Assembly: GCA_027922465.2 (NCBI GenBank)
Contig: BQMF02000628.1
Coordinates: 1 to 64,000, forward strand
DNA: 64,000 bases
DNA from: Turritopsis dohrnii
Lineage: Eukaryota > Cnidaria > Hydrozoa > Anthoathecata > Oceaniidae
Direction: 5' to 3'
Shown here in pieces: positions 18,135 to 29,357 of the stretch (within the stretch, counting starts at the first letter, position 1; the number at the start of each line of letters is the position of its first letter). Below the pieces are notes generated by a model. That model was not told the origin of the DNA and ran no database searches. It worked only from the letters and a program-made list of their open reading frames with translations. The translations under genes and the position numbers were made by a program.

Positions 18135-19296
18135 CAGGGTGGCCAGATCCTGGAAAATCAGGGAATTTCTTTAAGGCACCTGGAAATCAGGAAAAAACCA
18201 CTGTTTTTGCATTGAAATCAGGGAGTGTTTTTGACCTGGAAAAGTATTTTTCAGTTATTCTGAAGTTGATTAATTAGTATTATTTTCTCAATTGGCTTGG
18301 ATTAGCTCATTAGTTTCTTCTAGTTTTTGCATTGTTTAGGTAAGGCAACTGTTTAATTTTTTCTTTCTTTTTATGATCTTTTTGTTTTGTTAGCATTTTG
18401 ATATTAGTTCATATTAGTTCATAAGTATATGTTTGACAGGTATGGAATAATTATGATTGATAGTTTCATGAGGAAATCCTTGCTATACACAGTATTGTTT
18501 TGTTTTGGTAGTTGATGTTTTCAAGCCTAAATATATCCTAGCAATGGATAATTATTGCAATTATAAGCTGGGTTTTTGTGAAACTTGAAATGAATTAAAT
18601 TGCTGTACCATTATTTTCTTGTTTTGTTGCTTTGCAACTGCGCTCATTTTTTCATTTGAATCCTTCTTATGTATCACAACGTCCACCAATACAATTAATA
18701 CAACAACTCGTTCATGTCCATAACTGAGAGACTTAGCCCAAAATCAAGTGTTTTCTTCCTATGGAGCTAAAGCTCCTTACTTTATTACTCGAACTATCTT
18801 TTAAATTTATTCCTCTTCTGGTTTCGATTTTAGAGATCACCAGTGACCCATTATGGACACGAAGGGGTTAACATTTCTTTTTAGAAGCATAAGTTTTATC
18901 TACTAGCACTTTTAAACTGGAAATTAACTATTTTTTTAATCAGAAGACTGTTTTGAAAATCTAAATAAATTGTCTTGAAATGTTCGGCACGAGTGACTGT
19001 CTGTTTTTTGTCATTTATAACCATAAGTTAAATCACATGTAGAGAGATACAAAAGATATCACTAATAAACATACCACATTTATGTTTATAATTATGTTAC
19101 GTAGACAGGCAAATATTTATTATGAGTAGTTTTTAGCTGGAAATATTACAATGCCAATATTTCTATTCGTTCTTAGTCTATGAGGTCAGAAAAATCAGGG
19201 AAAAAGTAAAAAAAAATCAGGGAAAAATTGGCCTTTTTGCTTGAAATATCAGGGAAAAACCTGGAACTTTATTTTAAAATTTTGCTGGCCACCCTG
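18135..19296. mobile_element. Non-autonomous CAG-ended DNA transposon, 1,162 bp
   Basis: Perfect inverted ends CAGGGTGGCCAG / CTGGCCACCCTG with 5-bp target duplication AAGGA (18,130-18,134; 19,297-19,301). ATCAGGGA words recur in both subterminal regions (18,167-18,230 and 19,193-19,260). No transposase frame remains. Ends and target size fit hAT5-like elements. Confidence 0.85.
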
Positions 19297-19301
19297 AAGG
19301 A

Positions 19302-19841
19302 GATATGCACTTTTTCCTAAATATTGCATTTTCTTGGCATTTCCAAAATGTCACGAATTTTTGACCATGTTCTTTTGTAAAAATTAGGCCAATTGAAATT
19401 TTAAATTAGTTTTGCATCACCTATCTCTTGAAAATGTCATTTTTGCATGGTTCATTATTCATTAATTTTGTTCTGGGCCATACATAGCCGGAGAACACAT
19501 CAAATACACCATTTTGCATTATTGTAATCACAGAAATCCTGCCAGTCAGAGATTCGGTACTAATATAAAATTTTCATCGGCCTATACTGTCAATTTTCCT
19601 AATTATGAACAACCTCTTCTTATTTAGCTACCTTCTTACAAACGTGTATAAGTCAAAACACATTCCAACATAACAGTCTGTAAATTAAAAGCACTACACA
19701 TCCTGTATTGTCAATCAAGCCAGAAAACAAACATCTGCCTTCTGCTAATATGTATGGTGATTCAGTGATTGATATTACATTTTCACTACAGTACCAAAAT
19801 CTGTTTATTTATTTTTTAATTTAGGATTAATTAGGTCATTC
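19302..19841. other. Non-coding stretch
   Basis: AT-rich sequence with no ORF of note and no recognised repeat. Confidence 0.4.
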
Positions 19842-19893
19842 ATTAACAATAGAAAAATTATACGCTAGAATAATTCTAAAGGTAGTGAAGTAA

Positions 19894-20634
19894 AGCTTAG
19901 GTCAAACGTGTCCAACATTTCATCAAACACTTTCATCATCGTGTTGGACGTTTGTTGGATGGAAGTTGGATGAAAATTTCGTGACGGTCAAACGGTCATG
20001 CAACATTTCATCGAACATCTATGTTCATTCATTCTCTCCTTCTATAAAAAACAAAACATGTCCATTCATTCTCTCAAACTCAAGATGGGTTTTTATTTTA
20101 TCGGAACGTTTGGATTCTCTGACGACGAAGGGCCATGCCGGGGAAAAACCAGAGAATGGATGAAAAGAAGGAGCGAGTTGGGAGCAACTTTTTCCCTTTC
20201 GTGTTTTGGTATTTTTTGAAGGCTTTCCCTTTAACAGAATTGACGCTGTCAGCTGAGCTATCGCTCATCGTGGCTTCTTCTCTGAAACTCGTGATGTGAT
20301 TTGACATACAAAAATGCGGTCTTGCTTATTAAAATTCGAACGTTTAAACATTCGAAATGACATTCATTTGCTATAGAATGACTTCATTTTCACATAGTGT
20401 TGGATGAAAAAGTGGTCAAACGCATCCAACACGAAAAATGTGTTCGATGAAGCCGTAAATGTTGGATGAAAAGTTTGATCGCGATCAAACTTTTATCCAA
20501 CACATTTTTGCTTCATCCAACACATTTTTTTCTTCTTTTGCAAATTTTGCTCTTGGTCAAACGTGTCCAACATTTCATCCAACACCGAAAATTTTCGATG
20601 TTGGATGAAATGTTGGACACGTTTGACCTAAGCT
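19894..20634. mobile_element. Harbinger-like MITE, 741 bp, TAA target duplication
   Basis: Inverted ends AGCTTAGGTCAAACGTGTCC (about 31 bp in all) and TAA at both sides (19,891-19,893; 20,635-20,637). The uninterrupted site is seen in the inverted Penelope tail (about 21,670-21,690), which confirms the boundaries. TTGGATGAAA and GTCAAAC words recur throughout. Three-base TWA targets are typical of PIF/Harbinger elements. Confidence 0.85.
20555..20628. repeat. Long near-perfect palindrome at the MITE end
   Basis: Arms of 31 bases (20,555-20,585 and 20,598-20,628) pair almost perfectly around a 12-base centre. The right arm is the MITE's terminal repeat, so the terminal sequence is present twice at this end. 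Confidence 0.85.
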
Positions 20635-20637
20635 TAA

Positions 20638-21453
20638 TAGTTCTGTTAAGAGAAGGTTTGTCTTGGTTGATGAGCAAGCTCTCCTTAGTTGAGTTAATTT
20701 AAAGTCATTACTATCACTACCTATGCTAGTAAAATTACAAAACGATGGAGTATAATCACAAACAAATCTATGGTCCCGAACCGCAGAAGGATATAGACCG
20801 CTCACGGGTTTCTCAGTGAGATGCGATATACCTAAGTGTTCGCACATTCTGACCTTAAAATGGCGGATAGTTTTGCCGTAATAGGTGGCGTTGCAGCCAC
20901 CGCACTTAAACTGATAAACAAGGCCAGAGCGTACTAGCTTGGGAATGCGATCCTTAAACTGAAAAAAATTCCTAAGTCTACAAGTAGAGCGAAAAACAAA
21001 TCGAACCGAGCAGTGAGGTAAATTGCTACGGAAAATACGAGACAAACGAGTTCGAACCTGCAAAGAGGGACTGCCAAGAAACGGTAACATAATAAACAAT
21101 TCTCTCTTAGCAACCGTGGGAATAGCTTCTTTGTTAGGAAGACGTATCTTGTTGAGAAAAACTTTGATACAAAAATCTGTGACATTCCTAGGATATTTGT
21201 TTTTACATAATATGATTCTGAGGTAACTAACTTCTTGATGAAACCTATCATAATCCGAACATAAACGATAACAACGGTACAAAAGTGAAAAAAGTACAAG
21301 TCCGTGCTTAAAATATTCGGGAATAAAACTATCAAAATGGCTATAAACACCACTAAATGTGGGTTTACGGTAGACATTGGTACAAAAACTACCACTCTCA
21401 CGACTAACCAAAATATCCAAGAAAGGCAAACAATTATTATGCTCAACCTTCAT
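20638..21453 (-). pseudogene. Penelope-like RT end plus GIY-YIG endonuclease
   Basis: Reads NNCLPFLDILVSR, then VYRKPTFSGVYSHFDSF, the stretch that follows the RT palm in Penelope-like elements. Then comes a GIY-YIG nuclease signature, LVYQFKCGGCNATYYGKT with the following RHFKVRMCEH. The frame is open to about 20,638, where it runs into a MITE. The RT catalytic part is missing upstream on this strand. GIY-YIG nucleases cut target DNA during Penelope integration. Confidence 0.8.
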
Positions 21454-21459
21454 GTATTA

Positions 21460-21625
21460 TTATGAAAAGAAATGGCTTGAAGAGTGTCCTGTTGAATTTA
21501 AACCTTTGTATTATCGACGGTATGTTGATGATATATTTGTTTTATTTTCCTCTGCTGAACATGTTGCATCATTTGTTACGTATATTAACTCTCTCCATCC
21601 TAATATTCGTTTCACCAAGGATTAA
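21460..21625 (+). pseudogene. Penelope-like RT palm fragment
   Basis: About 55 residues: YYEKKWLEECPVEF, RRYVDDIFVLFSS and LHPNIRFTKD. YVDD is the RT catalytic motif. It stops where the element's 3' tail begins, so about 750 bp of coding sequence is missing from this copy. Confidence 0.75.
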
Positions 21626-21900
21626 CTCTGAAGGAGAGCTTGCTCATCAACCGAGACAAACCTTCTTTTAATAGAACTATTACTTCACTACCTTTAGAAT
21701 TATTCTAGCGTATAATTTTTCTATTGTTAATGTTTTATAAATTACGAACTTTTATGAAAAAAACTTGTACGTGATCATGGTGTGCGGAAGCCACCGAAAA
21801 TTTGTAGCAATAAAATTGGATTTGTCAACAGTCTTTTTTCTCTGCATTCAATCAAGTTAGGTCATTTATTACATTGACAGTGTGGCTAGGAGTTCTTATA

Positions 21901-22131
21901 CACCTTTCCCGTAATTGATTGCGCAATATTTTATCATGTTCTACCTCGTTTTCAATATGCTATACCATGACAACCGAATCTCCCGTGCTCAATCATTAAC
22001 ACTATCACAATCATTACACTAATTGCTCATTACTGAAATGAGTCCCGTGCCATTCTGTTACCATATCAACCTTTGCGAAAACGAGGCGGAGTATGGTAAA
22101 AGGTATTGCGCAGTCAATTACGGGAAAGGTG
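21901..22131. mobile_element. 231-bp MITE with TA target
   Basis: Starts CACCTTTCCCGTAATTGA and ends TCAATTACGGGAAAGGTG, flanked by TA (21,899-21,900 and 22,132-22,133). A second inner inverted pair (CTCGTTTTC near 21,946 and GAAAACGAG near 22,077) extends the foldback. TA duplication fits Tc1/mariner-related MITEs. Confidence 0.8.
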
Positions 22132-22309
22132 TATTCTGTTGCGAGAACTTATTTCTTGTATCAGAGATGTTTATTCGGAATACTTGAATTTATATAATTT
22201 TATAAATTGACATTCCAAACCCTTCTTTTTTTGAAGATAACTCTCTTTTTCCTAATTTGGAATGTGACGCATTAGAATTGGCTTTAATCAATTTTCTTTT
22301 GTTCTTTTG

Positions 22310-22830
22310 TAAACCTGTATACAAATTTGATTGTGTAATGTTGTAAGAAGTAACTTGAGCTACAAAAAGGAACTGTTCTGTTGAATTTCATTAATTTCCA
22401 TGATTTTATGGTACAAGAGATAGGAAACTTGTCAAGCTTCTGCATGAATAAAGATTATATGTTTATTATGATGGCATTGCTGTACATTTTGATGCAGTTG
22501 TTAATATTGTAAAAAAACTATTCAGTTAAGGCAAAATATTAGTCGCATATAGGTCATATAATTTTTAGCAATACCCATAGTAATTTTTCAGTCACTTTTT
22601 AAATCATCAGCAAGAATTGTAAGTGAAACCTTATCATTTGACCATCTTCAGTTTATAATAAGTTCACAATAAGTTCTTCTTCTGGTTATCAAATTCATTT
22701 CCAGCCTGATTAGTAAGGACAACATTTTCATCTGAGTATCAGGCTGACTTGTCAATAATGTTTATTTTGCTGGTAATTGTATCATTGTAGTTGTGTAGCG
22801 AAATGATACATTTTTTCTTATGGTTATCAA
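22310..22830. repeat. Dispersed repeat family, copy 1
   Basis: Shares long diverged stretches with 57,663-57,804 plus 58,711-59,065: ACAAATTTGATTG..., AACTTGTCAAGCTTCTGCA, AAAAACTATTCAGTT and GAGTATCAGG occur in the same order. No coding capacity is seen and the ends are not defined. Bases 22,132-22,309 and 22,831-23,084 hold nothing else recognised, apart from GTTCATGCGTATAGTT occurring twice (22,914; 22,999). Confidence 0.7.
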
Positions 22831-23084
22831 TATAAACACAGTGTCGCATAGCGCTGTCATACTTATCGTTTAGTGGAGGTTCAGTTTAAATCAGTCTAAA
22901 TTCAATTTAAATCGTTCATGCGTATAGTTTGTTTGTTTATTCATTGTTTATTTGCATCTCTTTTTCGATCACGTTGAGCTTCCATCCGTTGACTTCGTTC
23001 ATGCGTATAGTTCTGCATATGAGTATATCGTTGGGCATGGGAATTAGGTGGTAAGGTGTGAAAGTTGAGAGGAAAGGTGTGCTT

Positions 23085-23600
23085 CAAAGCCGGTGATACA
23101 CGAGTCAATTAATTGCTTTCGATTAATTGCTTTCGACAAATCGCTTAGTGCATCACTGAAAAATTGCCGAAAAAAGTTGCTTTTTTCCAGTTGCTTTCGA
23201 CAAAAACAATTTCCAGCATGTTGGAAATCTAGCAATTAATTGCTTGTTTCTACCCATTAAAAACGCTTTGTTTGTTTTATACAGCAAATGCGCAAAATTA
23301 GATTTTGAAGGGTAATGAGAAGTCACGAATAAAATATAGTGTTGTAACGTTGCTGTATTCAAGTGAGAGGAAAATTAAAAACATGGCAAACAAAACTGAA
23401 TTTACTGAATCTGTTATCAACGAATGGTACAAAGAAGAGAGTTTATGGAGTGTTAAATCGGAGATATATAAAAACCGTAATGTGAAAGCAAAAGCTATCA
23501 AAAGCCTTGCTCATCCTCAAAAAGTTATAGTAGTCAGCCTCGCTTTCAAGGCGAAATTCACGTTTTGTTAGCCATTCTTTTGTCCATGTTTTGCGCTTTC
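23085..23600 (+). mobile_element. Possible Harbinger-type remnant with MADF fragment
   Basis: Starts with AATTAATTGCTTTCGA-type words repeated several times (23,107-23,245) as in subterminal repeats, then a plus-strand frame (23,384-23,571). Its residues FTESVINEWYKEESLWSVKS and EIYKNRNVKAKAIKSLA match the start of a MADF (Myb/SANT-like) DNA-binding domain, the kind carried as the second protein of Harbinger transposons. The frame ends after one third of a domain. Only one end is visible, so the class is tentative. Confidence 0.45.
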
Positions 23601-23666
23601 GTTTCAGCAGCAGCTGATAAATTTTAGTATGCTAGCCAACTGAATCGCTTAATCATTTCCTCTAGT

Positions 23667-24871
23667 ATGCCCAAGAAAATATTTTTATGGACAGCACCAC
23701 GGTGCGTTTCAACCGCCTTCGAACGTTCGATTATGGAAATTAAAGACTCCAAGATATTTCACGAGCCATACAGGAAAAGTTATCATTTCGGACCCGAACG
23801 ACAAAGTCCGCGTTACACCGACAAGCCGGTAGACGGAAAATGTTCATACGGCGAAATTTATAAGTTGCTGACAAAGGAATATGACGGTGTTGAGATCGTC
23901 TTTTCGAAAGATATGGCGTACGCCATCGAAGGCCATTTCGAAGAGCTCCTTAAAAAGGGATTGTGTGATTTCCAACACACCTTTTTAATAAGGGCACCAA
24001 TGAAAGCAATTGTCAGTTTATACAAAGCTTCCGTCAATAAACAATTGACTGGCTGGAGCTACTTTGATCCGGTCGAAGCTGGCTTCAAGCAAATGTACGA
24101 GTTATATCATTTCATCAAAGAAAACTTAAATCAACAACCTGTTATTGTTGACGCCGACGATTTATTGGCCAGCCCGGCTCGAACTATGGAAGGTAAAAAT
24201 CTTGATGTTTTCTCTGTAAAAATCAGGATGATTTTATAGTTTTTCAATCGAACCTCGAGCCCTGTTTTATTTTTTTATTTTTGTCTTTTCGATGTACTAA
24301 CGTTTTCGAACGTTTCAGTACATACGCCGCCATCTATATATCGTAAAGGCAAGAAAAACCTGGGTTTGAGGTTGGTTTTAATCAATCTGCTTGTAGTTTT
24401 CAAAACTGGTAGATTGAGTAATCAAGTCAAATAATTAGTGAAACAATGAGATGTAAAAAAACAAGGTTAAATATACAAACCGGGTGAATTCAGGATGTTT
24501 AAAAAAGAAAATTTGGGGCATTATCGAGTACTATTCAGGTATTATCATCAATGTAAACTAATAGCTTAAAGTCTGCGCATTTCATAACTGTTACTGTCAT
24601 TTTGTATCTTTCAGCGTATTGTAGTGCCACCAATTTACCATTCGACGAAAGTATGTTAACTTGGGAGCCTGGGCCGATTCCTGATATTTGGAATGGCTGG
24701 CATGAAAATGTTCTCAAGAGTTCAGGGTTTGTCAAACAGCAGAGAAAATGTGAGGATATTAAATCTTATCCCAAAGATGTCCAACAAAGCATCGAAGATT
24801 CTATGCCTCATTACGACTTTCTACGTAGTAAGAAAATTAATCCGATTGTTCCCGAAATTTACGGAGGTTAA
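23667..24871 (+). CDS. Sulfotransferase-like P-loop protein, copy 1 (two exons)
   Basis: Exons 23,667-24,192 and 24,615-24,871 join by a phase-1 GT-AG intron to give 260 residues. Residues 6-20 (FLWTAPRCVSTAFER) form the 5'-phosphosulfate-binding loop typical of the sulfotransferase-like family. VEIVFSKDMAY and FLIRAPMKAIVSLYKASV match its later core, where FLIR.P is the 3'-phosphate-binding strand. Family members move sulfate from PAPS to small molecules, but the substrate here cannot be told. The second exon (LTWEPGPIPD ...) completes the usual C-terminus. Compared with copy 2 it lacks 6 residues in two short in-frame gaps (near 24,680 and 24,735). The start is the first ATG, preceded by sequence shared with copy 2. 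Confidence 0.8.
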
Positions 24872-25054
24872 TTGTTCCGATGCATTGTAGGGAACCCATT
24901 TTGTCGTTGGTCACATCCGGAGAGTTTACCTTGTAGAACATTTTATACTTAGTACCTATGTGTATTTATATGTCTTTAAGTGTGTTTGTGTAAGGTCCAT
25001 TACCTTTCTCCTCCTCTTACGAAGAATCGAGGTAGGTTGGAGTGACCATATACA

Positions 25055-25106
25055 TCGTCCTCAGGGATATGTTAAAGCTACGCTTTAACATATCCCTGAT
25101 CGTCCT
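25055..25106. repeat. Tiny perfect foldback with flanking direct repeats
   Basis: TCAGGGATATGTTAAAGC (25,061-25,078) and its exact reverse complement (25,082-25,099) surround a 3-base loop. TCGTCCT flanks both sides (25,055-25,061; 25,100-25,106), as if the hairpin had inserted with a 7-bp duplication. Confidence 0.75.
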
Positions 25107-25739
25107 GTAATTTAACCTTTTTTTCGTTCTGTGTTTTAAAGTCTTTTTTAAGAAATACGTGCCATTTGTTCTCTTGTACTCATCCGCAAACTTTCAGTGT
25201 CTATTTCTCAACAATTATTTGTCAAAATGTTGCGAAATTTACATCACAAGAAAGCCCTTTTCCAGTACTTTAAAAAACAAACAAAAAAAACCACAGATTT
25301 GGATCATTAATTTCTTAAAGATCAACAAGAAGCCGCTTGCCTTGAAGACTTCAGGACGTAACACAACGATACATATCTAGCCTCAAAAGTACAACATTGC
25401 CGAATTGTCAAATTATGGTCAAATCTAACAAAAATTTTTTTTCATCTTTTCTTTAATTATTTCTTTCAAATCATTAAAAATCATTAAAAATATTTTAAAA
25501 TAAATAAATAAATACAATATTTACACTAAGTGGATATGTTATTTCACTAGGATCGGAGCCTAGTGGATGTGTTATTGGAGCCTAGCTTCGTCACTCGCGA
25601 AATCGAAATCTTCAGCAACTTTCAAGTTCACTTTTATGACGTCACTACCCCTTAAACATAGCAGATCTAACAAAATCTAACAAAATGACTAGCAAATTCA
25701 AAATCAACATCTTCCATTTGTGCTTTGAATATTTAGTCA
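25107..25739. other. Non-coding stretch
   Basis: AT-rich, with short direct repeats (GGAGCCTAG twice near 25,555-25,585) and AAATAAATAAATA at about 25,500. No gene seen. It may be the far end of the LINE tail that follows. Confidence 0.35.
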
Positions 25740-26260
25740 AATCAAATCATCAAATAGTCAAATTTGAAATCATCACCTTTCAAATGTAATCCATGCAAAA
25801 TTTCATGAAAAATGAATAACTTTCGACATTTGGCCCAAATTTGACCCAAATTGCCCATTTCTGGTCAAATTTGACAAAATGACTGTCAAATTCTAAATGA
25901 GCACCTTCCAAATGTGATCTGTGCAAAATTTTGTGAAATTTGAAGGACTTTCTAAATTTGGTCCAAATTTGGCCCAAATTGTCCAATTTTAGTCAAATCT
26001 GACAAAATGACGGTCAAATTCGAAATCAGCACCTTTCAAATGCGATCTGTGCAAAATTTTGTGAAATTTGAAGAACTTTCTAAATTTGGTCCAAATTTGG
26101 CCCAAATTGTCCAATTTTAGTCAAACCTGTCAACATAATTGTGACATTCGAAATCGGCACCTTTCAATTGTGCTTTGTGCAAATTTTTATGAAAATTGGT
26201 CAACTGAAATCCAAATTTGGCCGAAAATGCGAATTCGGCAACGATGTCATGTAAACGTTG
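25740..26260. repeat. 127-bp tandem repeats in a LINE tail
   Basis: Units containing TGACAAAATGA.TGTCAAATTC, then GCACCTTTCAAATG and TTTGGCCCAAATTG recur at about 25,866, 25,993 and 26,120, with diverged partial units on both sides. They lie directly downstream (minus strand) of the LINE reverse transcriptase and so look like its 3' untranslated tail. Confidence 0.8.
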
Positions 26261-27600
26261 CACAAAAGCGTTCACAACTTGGAGTAGTAGTCGTAGGAAG
26301 AGGAGAAACCACGGGTAAACCAACAATAATCTTGGAGGGTCTTGAGTAACATTCACAAAGCTGGCTGAGGCGTTTTGAGCTCTTTGTAGTTTGTTGAATA
26401 GGTCTTTGGGTGCATTATGAAATACGGCATTGCCATAGTCAAGCTTGTTCAGGACAAGGGACTCAGCTAATTGTTTTCTAAGGTGAAATGGCATGAATCT
26501 TTTGCGCATCGCCAGAGTTTTAAGTGTTGCAACTGCTGAGAATGTTACTTGGTTGACATGGGAATTCCATTTTTGGTCTTTGCTGAGGATTATTCTTAAA
26601 AGTTTGGAAGTTGATACTTGTTCGATGACGTTACCGTCTAAAGATTTGATCTCATACGCGAACTGGTGTTTCTTTGCCATTTTTGTAATAGAAAACAGCA
26701 TAGTTTTCGTTTTATGCGGGTTTAATACCAGTTTGGCAATGTCGTTGTTTAGTGCATTTGCACATTCTTTAATTCGCATTGGTTTAGATTGGCGGTATAT
26801 GCTGGTGTCGTCTGCATACTGAATGCATTTAGCAGAGGTCTTATTAGACATATCGTGAACATAAATGTTGAATAGCATAGACCCTAAGATATTACCTTGT
26901 GGCACTCCATTAGTGATTGGTAGATGGCTTGAAGATAGTTCATTGATTTGCACATATTGGCAACGATGAGGGTCGGAAGTATCGATATTGGTCTTTAATC
27001 ACCTGGCTCTTTTGGTCGGGATATTTTAGGAATGGGACTGATTTTAGAGATTTTCCATTGTTTTGGGAATGTTGAATTGTTTATCGATGAGTTGATTATG
27101 TGACATATTGGGCTTGTTATTTCATCAATGCATAGCTTCAATATGAAGGGATCTGATCAGGACCAGTTGAGCAATCAGTACGAAGCCCTAGAATTGTTTT
27201 CCTAACATCATTGTAGCTGACTTCGGAGATTTGGAATGCGTTATCTTGGACTGGAAGGTCGTTGATCAGATCTTGTAGAAGACGTTCGGTTTTAAGTTGC
27301 GAATTTAAGAGTCTTTTAGCAGTGGTGTTAAATTGCTCATTTAGTACGTTTGGATCTGCAGTAATACGTTGAGGGTTTGGATTTAAAATGCGGTGGATGC
27401 TATTCCAAACCTCTTTTGGGCCTTTGGACGATAGTGCCCTCTTGTAGAAGTTGGACTTGTCGGTTTTAATGAGCATCTTAATTTTATTTCTAATGTTCCT
27501 GAACTTTTCCCAGTCAGCTGCATTTTGTGTCATGCGTGCTTGTTTGCGCAGCTGATTAGATGGCGGTTTAAGCTTGGTTCTTATTTGCGCTTATCTTACG
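26117..27600 (-). pseudogene. Non-LTR retrotransposon (LINE) reverse transcriptase, degraded
   Basis: Two minus-strand frames. The upper one (27,533-27,138) has ADWEKFRNIRNKIKMLIK, then KEVWNSIHRILN and CSTGPDQIPS, the usual start of a LINE RT domain. The lower one (26,953-26,260) has PITNGVPQGNILGSMLFNIY, the catalytic QYADDTSIY and the thumb NPHKTKTMLFS with the typical LDYGNAVF-containing end. About 100 or more residues between them are missing, and the end of the lower frame reads through tail repeats. The jockey/L2/CR1 group is likely, but the clade is not settled. Confidence 0.8.
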
Positions 27601-28210
27601 CTATTACGCATGCTTTCCCTTAAGCGCTTTTAGACGCCTGAAAAATGCTAACGCAAGTAAACCTTTCCCGAAATTCTGTGTTTCTTTAAGTGGGCGAAAT
27701 TGTAAAATTCGAAATTCAGAAATTCAGTTTTACAGGTCTGAAAATTTCACCAATAAGAAATCTGAAATTATATTTTTATAGGAGATGTATTTTCATGAAG
27801 CCCTAAAAATATTCCATGCTTTTGAGGAGCCATTTAGGATCACATATTCCATGAAAATGGCTTTTCTAAATCATTGATTTGAAATAATTCAGAATTTGGA
27901 AATAAGTTAAAAAGCAATACAAAATGCTTCTAGATGTCTGAATTTTCTAAAACCACTTCGAAGAGCACTTTTGGATTAATTATTCCAACCATATCTCTGT
28001 TCCAACAGAATTTGCGATCAAGTCTAAATTAGAGTTTTACCAAGTATTATGCAAATTTTTTGCAATGTGTTTGCAAAATATGTTGTTTTATGTACCTGGA
28101 AAAATAATTCACTTCAAAAATCAGTCTCATATAAAATAGGAGCAGAAACGGATGGAAAATTCCATGTAATGAAAGAGAGGTATTGATACGTTTTTTTATT
28201 CTTCTGAAGA
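27601..28210. other. Non-coding stretch
   Basis: No gene or repeat recognised. Confidence 0.35.
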
Positions 28211-28212
28211 TA

Positions 28213-29355
28213 CAGTAGAGTCTCCATAACTCGAACAACCAGGGGGAAAAGGAAATCGTTCGAAAGATAGAGACAGTCGAGTTGTAGAGGTTTACAAGTT
28301 TTTACGAAATACCCTTATTATTTTCGGACCAGGTGAATAAAAACGGTAAATGCATCATGTATTCTTGCATATAGGGGGGTTTTGGGTTAGTTTAAAATCA
28401 AAGATAATGTACTTTTGTGTTTTTTTTCATAATCAACTAAGAAAAGAAATCAGTAATCACTTTCTGTTTACAAATAAAATCATGATCTTTATTGATGTTG
28501 TGATTCAGATACTTAAGGTGTACGATCATATCCTCTCCAAATTTGGAAAATAGACTCAAGTCTTCGAGGACTGTAATTGCCGAACGCACTTGATCAGCTG
28601 TTGGTCGTGTGAGATTATCCTCGTCCTTGTCATCTTCATCATCCACTTCTAATTCTTCGTCTTCAGCTCCAGTGATGTCAGCGATGATGTCAGCAGTTGT
28701 TAGACGCCCATGGGATGTACTGACTTCGATATCGAAATCAATGAAATCTTCAGTTGATATGGTAGAATCGATATGGTCAGGGAACTTTTGCTTTATGTAC
28801 GAGAGTTCAGCATCGAGGGTTGGGATTGGGTCCTCTTCTACTTTATTACTGGCTAGGCTTTTAAATGGATCGTCATCTTCGTTGATGGCTTCTTGGGCAT
28901 CCTCTTGAGAAATTCCGGATTTTCGAAAACAGATGATCCTGCTTTGGACGCCATGTTTTTGTGTAGGCTTCAACTCCGAAAAAAGACCTTCGAAAAAGGC
29001 GTTCGAATAGGCGTTCGAAAGGCTCAAGCATTCGAATCATCCGTTCGAATAATGTAAGGCCTGCGCCACACGTAAATGTTTAAACATTTAAACGATAAAG
29101 ACTCAAAACATGAGTAAAACCTTTCAAATTTTGCTAAATTTTGCATAACGCTGCAGGAAAATTCGAGTTATGGAGACAAAAACCTTCAAGGAACAAGAAA
29201 ATTCGTTCGAAAGAAGGGAATATTCGAGTTATGGAGATTCGAGTTGTAGAGGTTTTTTATGAGTGTTTATTAGGAAATTTTCAAGGTGCCAGCGAATTTG
29301 TTCGAAAGAAGGAGACATTCGAGTAATAGAGGTTCGAGTTATGGAGACTCTACTG
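28213..29355. mobile_element. Tigger/pogo-type element, internally deleted
   Basis: Ends CAGTAGAGTCTCCATAACTC and the inverse, flanked by TA (28,211-28,212; 29,356-29,357), total 1,143 bp. A second TTCGAGTTATGGAGA block recurs inside the right end (29,164, 29,222 and 29,334). The ends and TA target fit the pogo/Tigger branch of Tc1/mariner. Confidence 0.85.
28437..29027 (-). pseudogene. C-terminal remnant of a Tigger-type transposase
   Basis: A 196-residue acidic frame (EDEELEVDDEDDKDEDN, then RPTADQVRSAITVLEDLSLF) that looks like the acidic tail after the DDE domain of pogo/Tigger transposases. The DNA-binding and catalytic domains are absent, so the element can move only with help. Confidence 0.6.
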
Positions 29356-29357
29356 TA

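Larger units (their letters stand above)
19842..21731. mobile_element. Penelope-like retroelement, two partial copies head to head
   Basis: The minus-strand half (21,453 down to 20,638) holds the end of the reverse transcriptase plus a GIY-YIG endonuclease. The adjoining plus-strand half (about 21,454-21,625) holds the RT palm motif YVDDIFVLF. The same 3' tail follows each half in opposite orientations (19,842-19,890 plus 20,638-20,705 on the left; 21,622-21,731 on the right), so the tails form inverted repeats. The left tail is split by a MITE at 19,894-20,634. The two halves together cover one RT-endonuclease protein, but in opposite orientations. Confidence 0.75.

Noticed and set aside
20575..20637. 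C-terminal extension of the Penelope ORF
   Set aside because: This part is read from the inserted MITE, not from the retroelement.
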